Part shown: positions 33,473 to 45,600 of the stretch, one piece after another
Numbering within the stretch: the stretch's first letter is position 1
How the letters are laid out: the number at the start of each line of letters is the position of its first letter
Origin: Albugo candida
Taxonomy: Eukaryota; Oomycota; Peronosporomycetes; Albuginales
Assembly (NCBI GenBank): GCA_040437565.1
Contig: JBDOQK010000015.1
Coordinates: 434,001-498,000 of the forward strand
Length of the DNA: 64,000 nt
Direction: 5' to 3'
The notes under the pieces: generated by a model
Told to the model about the DNA's origin: nothing
The model's database searches: none
Seen by the model: only the letters and a program-made list of their open reading frames with translations
Program-made: the position numbers and the translations under genes

Positions 33473-36407
33473 ATGAGTGATCTTCAAGCGGTTCCACCGA
33501 TAAATTGGCCTCTTGATCGAATCAATCGCGACGTAGTAGATGAAGCGGATATCGCTGCTGTCGATCGCTATTTCTTTGATTCTTTTGATCAACCTCTGAT
33601 GATACAATGGGTTTTGCAGTACAAACAGAAGAATTTTCAAAGACGCCTTCTCGTTGTCTTTCCACTTGACATCTATACTTTCAAGAAAAAAGGGAAAAAG
33701 CAAGCACTGCGGCTCACGAAATTGAAACTCTGTAAACGTTATCAATGGATCTGCCTTGAAGCACTTCAAATTGTGGCACCGGAGACTGGCCCTTTTCATA
33801 CTATTTCGGTACGACTGATTTTCGACATGAAGAAGTCTTTCAACATTAGAAATTGTCACAATAACCTCACGCGTTGCTCGTCGCTAAGACGCCATTTCTT
33901 CAGATCTAAAGAAGGTCTGGGTACGCACTGCCAAGGTTGTATATCTCGCCACGTTTTGCATCTGCATGCGGGCACACAGACCGAGTTTTTGGCTCGCTTA
34001 TCACAGCGAATCATACACAATCTGCATTTGCTTTATACACATGAAGAAACCACAGGTGACACCACACAATATGTACTACCAGCTCCGCATTTCGAAATTC
34101 CTGCACAATTGAGCTGGCTCGAGTTTATTGAGAAGAAGAACTCTCTATTGGATGTTGCTGCAAGATTTGATTTTGTTGTGCTTGCATATCGCGCCAGGTG
34201 TGATGATATGGGCATACAGTACCGTCAGGACACCATGCGTCGGACGTATGAGTGCATTTGTAGCTCCGATTCCTTAGGTGAAGCTACACTTGATCTACAG
34301 TATTGTCTTTCGGAGAACGAGAGGACTGATTGCACAAATGTGAATTGGAGACGAGAGACTCGACCGCTTTCATTGATCCAAAAGTTGAATCAATTTGTCT
34401 CTGAATTGATCAATGGCGATAATGGGGGCCAACACTCCCATCTAGAAGCAGAGATACTCCTTCAAGTCTTGTTGTCTTGCCCTTTTTGGTTCGCAGAAAT
34501 CACAGTGAGCGATCGATTATTAACAAGTCCCGAGACTAAACTATTGTCCAGATTGATTGCTCGCTCAAAAGTAAATCGAGTCACAATGAGGAATGTCGGA
34601 ATGGACGAGTCAATGTTAGCAAACTTGTGCAAGTACCTTCATGAAGGATTTACCGAGAATACAAAACCGAAGGAGCACCAAGTAAAATTACTCGAGTGCG
34701 ATTTTTCGTATAATGATTTTGACGCGCATATGGTAAATGCTCTTGGAAATTTCTTCACACCAGAACAGAGCTTGGCAATGTCACAATTAAATATGCAAAA
34801 CTGTTCTTTGTCAGCCGATTTGAGTACGACATTACTGAAACGCATAAAGTCCGTACCAGCTCTTTCATTTAGTTTACGCGTACTAAATCTATCAAATAAT
34901 ACTCTTGGAACTGCAGGAACACGAGCTTTATCAAGCTGGATTTCTACATCATCTTCCCTGCAAATCTTGGAGCTGGCCAACGTCAAACTAGATCTTGATG
35001 TGTTCTCTGCGTATCTTTCACGAAACACAATCCTGTATGAGTCTAGTCTCACTCGATTGGATATATCCTACAACGTCTTGCAAGAGCGAGCCTCAGACTG
35101 CTTGGGATGGATGTTAGGTAAAACCCAGTCGTTGTCAACATTGATATTGCGTGGAATGCGCCGCAGAGAAGTGAAGTTAGACTTTTGTTCATGTTGTACG
35201 TTGAAGTCCCCGCAAAGCAAGGGTTACCCGGATGAAGCTTTGCTCGAACGGATACCTTCATCGGTGTGTCTCATAATGAGACGCTTCTTTCAGACAGTAT
35301 GTCGTTCTCGGAACAAAAGCGCGGTGAATTATTTGAAATCTATCGTGCATCCCTTCCTTCTAAATGAAAAATTAAAGAAGAACTCGCACACAACTCTCGA
35401 CCTAAGCGAAAATGATATGAGTGGCTGGCGTGCCTACGTTATGGCCGAGCTCTTTCAAGGGTGCAGTTCGTGCAAAAGAAGACTCAAATTATATCTAGAC
35501 GCATGTAGACTGCATGGCAATGGGGTACGCCATGAACTTTTACCACATGATGCAATTTTCATAAATAAGCTTTTCGCGCAGGCCTTGGTGCTTATTCGGA
35601 ACTTATCCAGTTGTAAATTGATAGAAGCAATTTCAATGAATCAGAATGGCTTTACTCTACGGAGAAGGCAGCTTCGTCTTGTGCAAGAAGATGAACGGGT
35701 GTACCGCACGGAACGCAACAATGCCAATTTCGCATTTGAAGATGAAAGAGCTGAACTTTCAAGAACGAAAGCTTTCAATCACAAAGATTATTCTGAGCGA
35801 TCACGACGCAGTTCTGTTGATAGAAAAGTGCAAGCAATTTTTCCGACTTTGCTGATAGACATCCTGGAGAATAGAATCGACTCCGCGACAAATTTGAAAG
35901 AACTGTATTTGAGCAGCAATCCAGAAGAGTATATTTCTAATGACCGACGCAGGTCGTCTTGGGGAAAGACACACTTCGTTTACAGTTCTCAGGTCATAAA
36001 AGAGATTGTCGATGCTTTGGCCATTAACAAATCATTACGGCTCCTGGATGTCTCTGGCAACTTATGTGGTAATTCACTCGCTTTTGCTTTGGGATATACG
36101 CTACCAGAAAACAGCAGTCTAGAAGCGCTCTACTGGGATATGAATTGCACAAATGTCATCGGATTTACTGCGTTTTTAGCAGGTCTAAAGAAGAACCAGA
36201 CTCTATCATTTGTACAGATGCCAATCCGAGACATACAGAGGGTATGTATATAACGGTAGAGCGAAGCGTTGAGCTGGTGGGAATAACAATGCTGTCTCGT
36301 AGATACTGGAGGAAGACATTTCACCTCGAGGAAAACTTTTCGCCGTTTTAAGCGACATATTCCGACATGTCGAAAGTCGATCAGGTACAAAAAAGTGGAA
36401 TTGTTGA
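33473..36407 (+). CDS. Leucine-rich repeat protein, CARMIL-like
   Basis: Exons 33473-36241 and 36303-36407; 61-bp intron; about 957 residues. Start is ATG 33473 (MSDLQAVPPINW); the frame opens slightly earlier at a GTG. The N-terminal 130 residues (RRLLVVFPLDIYTF, TKLKLCKRYQWICLEALQIV) look like a non-canonical PH fold. From about residue 360 there are ribonuclease-inhibitor-type LRRs: LLECDFSYNDF, LRVLNLSNNTLGTAGTRAL, LQILELANVKLD, LTRLDISYNVL, TTLDLSENDMSGW, LRLLDVSGNLCGN. PH-like plus LRR is the layout of CARMIL proteins, which regulate actin capping protein. No capping-protein interaction motif was identified, and the 3' end is uncertain: a 56-bp intron could extend it into antisense of the next gene. 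CARMIL is a tentative call; LRR protein is safe. Confidence 0.7.
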
Positions 36408-36511
36408 GCTGGACAGGGTCGAGGCAGCTAGAATCGCCAGCTGTACCCATTCAACATGATCAAAAGAGAGCGACCAAAGAAAGTAGTTTCTTTTTCTGCG
36501 ACCATGGCCAC

Positions 36512-37193
36512 TTATGTCCCAAAGCTTGGATGCACTGTTTTCAAAAATGCATCCAACTCGGACTTGGCTGCAGCCTCGTTCGCAGTGAGCTTTTTCTTCT
36601 TTTTCCTTCTTGGATTGTCCAAAAGTTTGCGTGGTAAATCGGTTTGACGGCTAGCCGTTCGTTTTTTCAGCTTAATTTCTTCTGGAAATCGATGTGGATC
36701 ATCTTTCTGGCTCGGCCCACTTCGTAGTTGGCTCGTGCCTGCAGCTTGGCTAATCTTTGCTTTGATTTTTGACTTCAGAGAGGGAAAAGCTGCACCATCT
36801 TCGATGCGAACATAGCGACATCGGTGACATGTCACACACTAAGCAGCGATTGAGTCAAAACAAAGATATCATACACCTAATGAGCTTACCTTACCAATAC
36901 GTTACGCAATCGAGTCACTGTTTTCTTCTCGTTTCGATTGCCAGCAACAAGTGCGAGTAGTTTCTTTTCTTTTTGCAATTTTCTGTATCGCTTTTCGTTG
37001 TAATTTGACGTTTTACTGATGCTTTTTACACAGACATCGCATGTCAATGAAGGAATCAGGAATGCATTACAGCATTCACATATCGAAGTTAGTACGTTTG
37101 ATGGCAGCACTACAGCACAATTCAGGAACGATGATAAACAGCATTATAGATTAGAAGAATACCTGCTTTCGCGTCACGCGCAACTCGTATCAT
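36512..37193 (-). CDS. RPR2/C18orf21-like zinc-binding protein
   Basis: Exons 37193-37163, 37109-36895 and 36838-36512; introns 53 and 56 bp; about 190 residues, all in phase. It has two Cys pairs in the RPR2 arrangement: ICECCNAFLIPSLTC, then after a basic helix (KRYRKLQKEKKLLAL) NVL joined across the intron to CVTCHRCRYVR. The C-terminal third is strongly basic, and the end (ELDAFLKTVHPSFG) resembles the conserved tail of C18orf21-type proteins. RPR2 proteins are RNase P/MRP subunits, and C18orf21 is related. The start at ATG 37193 follows from frame; an upstream coding exon is possible. A nucleolar RNA-processing role is inference. It lies head-to-head with the helicase gene, 257 bp away. 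Confidence 0.72.
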
Positions 37194-37450
37194 AGAGTCA
37201 CTGAGAGAACACAAAAAAGTATTAGAATTAGTCAAACGCATAACGGTAATGTAATAATCACGTGAATTGATTTGCAATGACATAACTCTTTGCAAATATA
37301 TAATGCTGAGCCGATTTCCATAAGTAGTTAAGGCGCTTTTCGACGGCTTTACTACTTAATGTGTCTGTAATTAGCGGTAGGTGGAGATCGCCACTCGAAC
37401 ACATTCTGGAAGCTCAATTATATGATAATCAACTTTATTATAAGGCTCGA

Positions 37451-40400
37451 ATGGCACGCCAAAAAGGTCACAAGCAGCGTGGTGCTGGTGCAGTGACCGT
37501 ATCTCGCGGGCCCGTAAGCTGCAAAGAATTTTCATAAACTATCACTTCATTAATACTTTTTTCTGTCCATATACTCGATCCTATAGCTGCTCAAACAAGG
37601 CGTGATATGTAAGGAATGGCAGCGAACGCCGATGCAGATTTTATCAGAGTACTGCCAATCGAAACAACGAAAACTTCCAAAGTACATCGAAGCCAAAAGC
37701 TCCAATGAGAGCAAATTTCGAATGCGTTGTCTATTGCTGGATGGCAAGAACTCTGCCTTAAATCTCTCGTTCTGTTCCGAGCAGGAATTCAACACACAAG
37801 ATGAGGCCAAACATTCCTCTGCCTTACTTGCATTGTTTTATTTCCAGCCAGGACTCCCACTTGAAAGAAAGCTTCCGGACCCGTTCCGTGCCTTGTGGCT
37901 CTCATTAAGTCAACAAAAGGACGCGGAATCACCGGATGGTGTGCAGTTGTCAACTGATCGGAAGTATGCTTGCAAAGCTGATGCCGAACAAGAGAAAAGA
38001 AAACATGAGGAAATAAGGAGCAGCAAAAAACGTGAAAAAGAACGAAGGAATCAGAAAATGCCACATAAGGAAGTCTTTATGTCGGTGCAATGCAGAGAAA
38101 TGATTGAAAAGGTGCTGAAAGATCTAGAAACGGATCAGCATCAGTCGTCGGAATGCATCAAAGAATTCATGCAAGCTGAGAAAACGAATTCCGGTGATAG
38201 CGAATTGGAAAGAAAGTTGATGCTCGATCTTGCGTCCCTGGGGTTCAAGTCGGACGATATAAATGCTGCTATAACCTACTGCAGAAAATCATGTAATGGT
38301 CTGAGTCATACAGAGGTCGCATCCACCGCCAGAGACTGGCTTTTTCTTAATGTCAAAGAAAGTGATTTGCCCGATACATTCAACCCATTCGGCACTCAAC
38401 TTGACGTCGTTGCAAAATCACAACACAATAGTAACAACCATTTATTAGAAAACCTTTCAGCATTTGAAAGCGCACTTCATCAGCGAATCATAAGTTATGG
38501 CTGCGATATCAACAGCGCATTTGCCCTCGTAGATGATTTTTTCGAGAAAAACTCGGCGGAAGATATACGTCTACTTGATCCTCATGCGAACAAAGAAGCT
38601 GTGGTCAGCGCTGTAGAAGAAATCTGGTCATGTTATTTCAAGTTGATGCTAAGGACGTTAGAGATGGATCGTTTACTGCCAAATATACAAGACCAACAAG
38701 ATGAAGGGGTAAGACAGGAAACAATAGCGAATGAATTGTCGGCTCTCGACTCGATATATGGCGAGAAGATCTCAATCAACTCGTACACATTTTCTTGTAA
38801 GGATGCGAACGCCGCACTGGAACAGACATCGATCCGTCATTGCAATTATCACATCATCATTCAATCATCAGAAAAGGTCAATGTTGAGCTATTTCTACCA
38901 GCGAGCAACAAGTATCCTGACGAATTACCATTGCTGGCCTTGAGGACGACAAAACCAGAATATAAACATTACCTGATCACGGCTTTGGGAGAGCTCCTAC
39001 AAAGCGTTAGATCACTCTTAGGAGGCCCAATTCTGTATGACTTGGCGATGAATGCTGATAGCATACTAGATAGTCTATGTTCGACCGGTGAATTACCAAT
39101 GATTATTGCCTACAAAAGTAACAAAAACCAAGTTGGAGCTGTATCAACCTCATGCGGATTACAACCTCAAAAGGCTGATCTTCAAGACAGAGAAAGTCTT
39201 CCATCGAAACAAGAGGACGATAGGAGGAAGGATAAAAAGAGGGGGAAACAAGCTCTACAGCCACGTACCAAGCGCTTCGTGTCATATGGAATGCTTCGGA
39301 TCGAAGATGACAAAAAGGTTCGANNNNNNNNNNNNNNNNNNNNNNNNNNNNNNNNNNNNNNNNNNNNNNNNNNNNNNNNNNNNNNNNNNNNNNNNNNNNN
39401 NNNNNNNNNNNNNNNNNNNNNNNCTCTTAGGAGGCCCAATTCTGTATGACTTGGCGATGAATGCTGATAGTATACTAGATAGTCTATGTTCGACCGGTGA
39501 ATTACCAATGATTATTGCCTACAAAAGTAACAAAGACCAAGTTGGAGCTGTATCAACCTCACGCGGATTACAACCTCAAAAGGCTGATCTTCAAGACAGA
39601 GAAAGTCTTCCATTGAAACAAGAGGATGATAGGAGAAAGGATAAAAAAAGGGGGATCCAAGCTCTGCAGCCACGTACCAAGCGCTTCGTGTCATATGGAA
39701 TGCTTCGGATCGAAGATGACAAAAAGGTTCGAAACCCAAAGCTCAGATCGATACAGGAATCACGAAAGACCCTTCCTGCTGCCCGTACAAAATCACAGTT
39801 TCTGGAATATCTCGATTATAATCAGGTTGTCATGGTGTCCGGTCAAACCGGATGCGGAAAATCAACCCAGATTCCTCAATTCATCTTGGAAAATTGTATT
39901 GCAAATCGAAAAGATGAAGGCATTGAGATCGTATGCACACAACCTCGCCGTATTGCAGCAGTTGGTGTTGCTACCCGAGTTGCAGAGGAACGAATGGAGT
40001 CTTTAGGAGATATTGTTGGCTATCAAATCAGAATGGAGTCGAAGCGATCGGATAGAACAAAACTACTCTTCTGTACGACGGGTATCTTATTCCGCCGATT
40101 GATGCATGACCGTATGCTGGAAAATGTACGTTCCTACTGATTGAACCACTTGCAATTACATAATATCTTTGTGCGTAGGTGGGCTACATTCTAGTGGATG
40201 AAGTGCATGAACGGGCCGTCGATACCGACTTGTTGCTGGCCGTATTGCGTGATTTACTACCGAAGCGTCCCGATCTTCGGATCATTCTCATGAGCGCTAC
40301 AATGAACGAGGATTTGTTTGTCAATTACTTTAGGTAATTGCAAGTTCATACTATGTCCAAAATGATCACTAATGTCTGTCCTGAAAGCGGACATCAAGTT

Positions 40401-42287
40401 CCGGTTATGCATATCCCCGGCTTCACGTATCCCGTAAAGACGTATTATCTAGAGGATATGGTTACTTCTTTTGCGTATCAGCTTCCTTCGTGCATGCTCA
40501 ACAAGAAAACTCAAGCGTCAGCGGACAAATCACTCTCGGACTACACAATGCAAGAACTGGTTGCGCAGGTTGATCGGACCAAAATCGATTATGGACTTAT
40601 CTTACACATGGTCAACTATCTTGTACGAAAAAGAAAAAGGGGATCAGACAAAGTAAGCATAGGTCATGAAGGCCTGGATTATTCAGGGGGTGCGATCCTG
40701 ATCTTCTTGCCTGGACAATCCGAAATCAAGCGAATGATAGATTTGCTACTCGATGCTGTAGAAACTACACTACATAAAGATGTTTGGGTGGTACCTCTGC
40801 ATGGAAATTTGTCTCCTAGGGATCAAGCGATGGTCTTCCAATCTCCCCCAGAAGGCAAAGTTAAAGTTATCGTAAGCACAAATGTCGCCGAGACGTCCAT
40901 AACGGTCAATGACGTCACAGTGGTCATAGACTCGGGTAGAGTCAAAGAAATGAGTTATGATTGCCTGCAAAGACGATCCAAATTGACACAATGCTGGACG
41001 TCAAAAGCTTCATGCCAGCAGAGGCAAGGACGTGCTGGTCGTGTCCAGGCCGGTTATTGCTTCCGCATATTCTCAAAAGCCCATTATGATCAATTGGAGC
41101 CACAAGTCTCGGCTGAAATTCATCGCACTTCATTGCAACAAGTCTGCTTGCAAATAAAAGCCTTGGGATTCCCAAGTATTCGTACATTTTTGAAGAATGC
41201 CATTGAACCCCCACTTTGTCAGGCAATTGATGCCGCTATTTCTGAACTCATCGAGATTGGTGCAATGAATTTGTCCGAGACTAGTCAAGATAGCGACTCC
41301 ATGGAGCTAACACCTTTAGGAAAACACTTGGGTATGCTTCCGCTGGACGCTCGGATCGGCAAATTCCTCATATACGGTTCTGTGTTGGGTTGTGTCAGCG
41401 CATCTGTGACAATTGCGGCTTGCATTTCGAGTAAATCTCCATTTTGCTCAACAGCAGGAAATCCAAGTCTCCAGGAAAAACATCAAGAGCTAAAGCGATC
41501 TGTCGGCGGCGATAACTGGAAAAGTGACCACTTATTGCATTGGATGGTTATCGAACGCTTTCTAACCCTGAGCAAAGCCACACAGACTCAGAAGCGTTCA
41601 TTTTGCAGAGAATATGCAGTATCGTTCGAAGCATTAGAAGCGATCACTGATCTCCGCCAGCAGTATCTGATGCATTTGGAGACGATTGGATTTTATAGTC
41701 AGAAAGACCGACACAGGTACAACATCAACGCCTCTGTACCGCGGATCATCAAAGCTGCACTATGTGCTGGTTTATATGGCAACGTCGTCCAAGTCTTTTA
41801 CCCAAGAAAGAAGTACACTCAGACAGCACACGGGGTCTTAACTGAGGAACCTGAAGCTAACCAAGTTCGTTACTTTGTGAGTACGAAGCGCCATCAACAC
41901 ACACATCCAGATGAAAAGCAGCTCGAGCGCGTGTACTTGCACCCATCATCCTGCAACTTTAAACAGTCTAATTTCGAGTCGCCATGGATTCTGTACACAG
42001 AATTGATACAAACTTCGCGACTATTTGCTCGTGATACCACAATGATCAATCCCTACGCTTTACTTTTGTTTGGCGGCAAGTTGGAAGTTCAGCACAGTAA
42101 GAACATTTTAGTGATCGACAACTGGATCCACTTCGCTGCTGTCGCTCGCATTGGTGTGCTGATCAAGGCCATACGGAAACAGCTCGATGCTTACCTTGAA
42201 AAGAAAGTGGCGAACCCTTCTTTGGAGATTGGCGATACCGATCTACTGCATGCGATCATGCATCTGCTCAAGACGGAAGGCATGTGA
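37451..42287 (+). CDS. DExH-box RNA helicase of the DHX29/DHX57 family
   Basis: Exons 37451-37513, 37587-40125 (gap at 39324-39423), 40179-40333 and 40388-42287; merged length about 1,415 residues, in phase. Exon 1 gives [11 protein letters not shown]. Next comes a dsRBD-like segment ([20 protein letters not shown] to [13 protein letters not shown]) and [16 protein letters not shown]-like helix set ([25 protein letters not shown]) follows, then an RWD domain ([16 protein letters not shown]). Helicase motifs: [14 protein letters not shown] (I), TQPRRIAAV (Ia), DEVHER (II, DEVH as in DHX29/57), MSATMN (III), [11 protein letters not shown] (V) and [16 protein letters not shown] (VI). The HA2 and OB-fold regions complete the protein. 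The family acts on structured mRNA at the ribosome. The ATP-binding and hydrolysis residues are intact. Convergent with the glucan synthase gene. Confidence 0.93.
39324..39423. other. 100-N assembly gap, flanks overlap with several SNPs
   Basis: Exactly 100 N. 309 bp at 39015-39323 recur at 39424-39732 with roughly ten base differences (for example gggaaacaag versus ggatccaag). Merging restores the helicase frame. The SNPs suggest two haplotypes. Confidence 0.9.
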
Positions 42288-42331
42288 ACGATGAACACAG
42301 ATGGCGATTCAGTACATCGAAGACACAAAAC

Positions 42332-42431
42332 NNNNNNNNNNNNNNNNNNNNNNNNNNNNNNNNNNNNNNNNNNNNNNNNNNNNNNNNNNNNNNNNNNNNN
42401 NNNNNNNNNNNNNNNNNNNNNNNNNNNNNNN
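42332..42431. other. 100-N assembly gap with overlap and inverted end
   Basis: Exactly 100 N. 112 bp at 42220-42331 recur at 42452-42563. The 20 bp directly after the gap (42432-42451) are the reverse complement of left-flank sequence just upstream of the overlap, as expected from a fold-back read at a contig end. Confidence 0.88.
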
Positions 42432-42647
42432 CTCCAAAGAAGGGTTCGCCACTTTGGAGATTGGCGATACCGATCTACTGCATGCGATCATGCATCTGCT
42501 CAAGACGGAAGGCATGTGAACGATGAACACAGATGGCGATTCAGTACATCGAAGACACAAAACGTATACACAACTATTGAGTGTGCAATAATTCGACGCT
42601 ACTTTATGACACGAAATCTAGATCGAGGAAATAGGACCCGGTCTGAA

Positions 42648-45600
42648 CTAATCATCGCGCTTCTTCTTTTTTGTACGCTTGACTTTTACCACTTGTGTCG
42701 GGGCAACATCGTGCGCAAACAGTTTGGATACTTCAAGGCCCGAGGTGAAGGCGTTGTTGAACATTACACGCTGCTGGAATGCAGAAACAAACGGCAAAAA
42801 CATGGCTACGAAAATGATGGGACCAAAGACAATCCAGCCAACTGCACGATCATAGGCGCGGGCTAATGCTCGTACAACGATATGGTGATATTGCACCCGT
42901 GTGATGGTGAGTTGCATGAACCAGTAGACCGCAATGAGTATTATCAACATGACTTCGAATACGTTGACAATACTGAGCACCGTAAGGCTCAGCAGACACA
43001 GCACCATGCAAACGCATGTTATCAAAAACTTCATCTTGCGGAGTTTGCGTTGTTTCATTGACATCTTCTTCGTCACACGGCTGGCTGTATATCCACACCA
43101 GAACAGCAAGCCCAAAATGACGAAAATACCACCTGCCAGGACATACGTCGTCATAGCATCAGCTGAAGTGATGACTTGATCGCGACTACCAAAATAAACT
43201 TTATAGGCAAGCTGTAGATACAGCCCAACAGCAAGAAAGAGGAATCTTGTCTTGCGCACCAACATCATAAATCGTGCTCCCCTAGTGGAATGCTCCAAAT
43301 ATTCTAACTCATTCGACCACCAGCCAAACCAACTTTCCGACGAATCATTCGTTGTCTTCAGCCAGTTCTGCCAGTCATTATAATCGTCTATTATTTTATC
43401 CCAGTCCAACCCACTCGGATTGAAAAAGAATGGTGCCCAAGTCCACGTTGCTGCAATAATCCATAACGAAAAAGACATGATACCGTAATTCTGATTTGTT
43501 GGAAGCACACAAGTTTGGTAGTGATTGGCATAACAGCGGATTTTCCACTCTGTATCAGTCGGCTCGATATTATTGTAGAAATCTTGATCCGTCCGCCATG
43601 AACAATTGCACCACGAAAATGTCCCGTATGCGTAGAATAGAATCAGCAGAAAAATGAGCTCCACTCCTCGATAAAAATGGCTGCTGGCGTAAAATCGAAA
43701 TAATTCTGCGAATTTCTCGTGCTTGATGGTGAACCCACGACCAGTTGCACGATATTTAGCACCTCCGTGGATCAACGTTCTATCAAAGTAATTCATTCGA
43801 GTACCCATTTGAAAAGTAAAAAAGATTGGACCAAGCGTCAGAATATTCCAAAGCAGATACGTCAGACCATGGCGAAAACCTTGCTCAACTCCAACCACGG
43901 CGATGACGGGAACAACTAGAAGAAATCCAAATTGAAATGCCCATGATGTGTTCAGTGTCCCACCGATTCCTAATCCTCCGTGCTCTAAAAAGTAGCTGTC
44001 AAGTCCACTCAGAGCCATATACACTTTGCCGTAAATGAAAAAATAAACTCCTATGACCGTCATTGATTGTGTGAAGTACCATCCGAGATTTCCGTAAAAC
44101 CACGACTGCAGCCGGAAAAAGTCTAAACGCGATGCCATTCGCATCGCATCTCGAGATATCACACACTCACCGGCACCTGATGATAGCTTGGCTTCAAATA
44201 AGGCCAATTGCTGCATACCGACATCACGTCCCTTTCCGACTTGCACAAATTCTTCATGCGAGACGCGACCTCCACGTAGCGTTGTATTGAAACCTGCAAA
44301 TATATCCTCTGATAAATTGATTCCTTTCGAAGCTTTGGCTGTACCACCCGTACTCATTGCAAACAATTTGTCAAAAATATCAGGGTGACCATAATGTAAC
44401 CGCACATGAAATCGAGCGAGCATACGCTGGCCCAGTGACACAAATGAGAGCTCTTGAATGGACATGAAGCTCGCAAGATTCGAAACACCTCCGGTGAAAA
44501 TGTGCTCACGAAATCCAATTATCGTCAGGGGGTTCTTTTCATTGTGCCCGTCCATGGTCGATAATAGATTCGGCATTTTAAGACACTCCTCAAAGTATCC
44601 ATCTTGGTTCATATCAATGCATTGGAGCAATTCACCACGTGAGAATATAATTGCTTGATTTTGATTCTCTGGTTTTCCTTCTCCGATAATAGGATCTCCC
44701 GGTAACTCAACGCGATACACTTCGACGACTTTATCTTCCATTGATCGAACCAATACCGAGTAGAATTTGGGTGGACCATCTTTCACCTTTTTGGGCCCGT
44801 CGACGTAAGCAACACGCAGAGTCGGATGCTTTTTCAGCAGAAAATCAATGTCCTGTGCTTGTTGCTTCTGTTCGTCTTTTTGTCGTCCATATATCTGACA
44901 GGTACAGACATAATTGAATTTTAAAGCCACCATCTCATTCAGTCGATTGCATTTATTACAAGGACAATTCGCTTGATGCATCGGTTCATTTTCACCGATC
45001 TCCAGCCAATGAAGAAAACGAATTGCTTCTTCATTGTACATCATTCCGCGGACGGTACGAGATAATGTCTGACCACGATAACTTGCCCATAGCTGAACTT
45101 CCTCCGGGTTTTTCTTTAAAGCTTCCATCACATCCTTCACTTGAAGTCGCTCCAATAAATTCTCAAACTCAAAAGGATAGATCGTCTGCAAGTAGTATAG
45201 AAGCTTCACACAGTCATCATTTTGTGTTGTCAGATCCTTGATAGAATACAGAACAATTTCGTTGTAATATGGTGTTGAAATTGTCAGCGATCTGATTTTC
45301 CGGATCGGTTTTGCTTCAGGCATGTCCATGAATAGAGAGTTGGCAAAAAAACGGAGCCGACGTCGTCCTTCTTCTGACCGTGGTTCAGCATCAAAATTGT
45401 CTACTGTCAAAAGCTGATACGCACGGGAGACGATATCTAATGCGGCTTCTTCATTTACAATTCTCTGTAATTGCAGACTCGCATAATGTTGTGTATCTCC
45501 AGGGAAGAAAAAAGAGTTTGGTTTTAGCGGTGTGTCATTCAAAATCTGCACAAGATTTTCTTGCTTGGACAAAAGTTTTTTCAGACAATTGATCACAGCT

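Noticed and set aside
36408-36647. Extension of the LRR gene through a further 56-bp intron
   Set aside because: The resulting sequence is antisense to the RPR2-like gene and has no protein-like features; the stop at 36407 is simpler.
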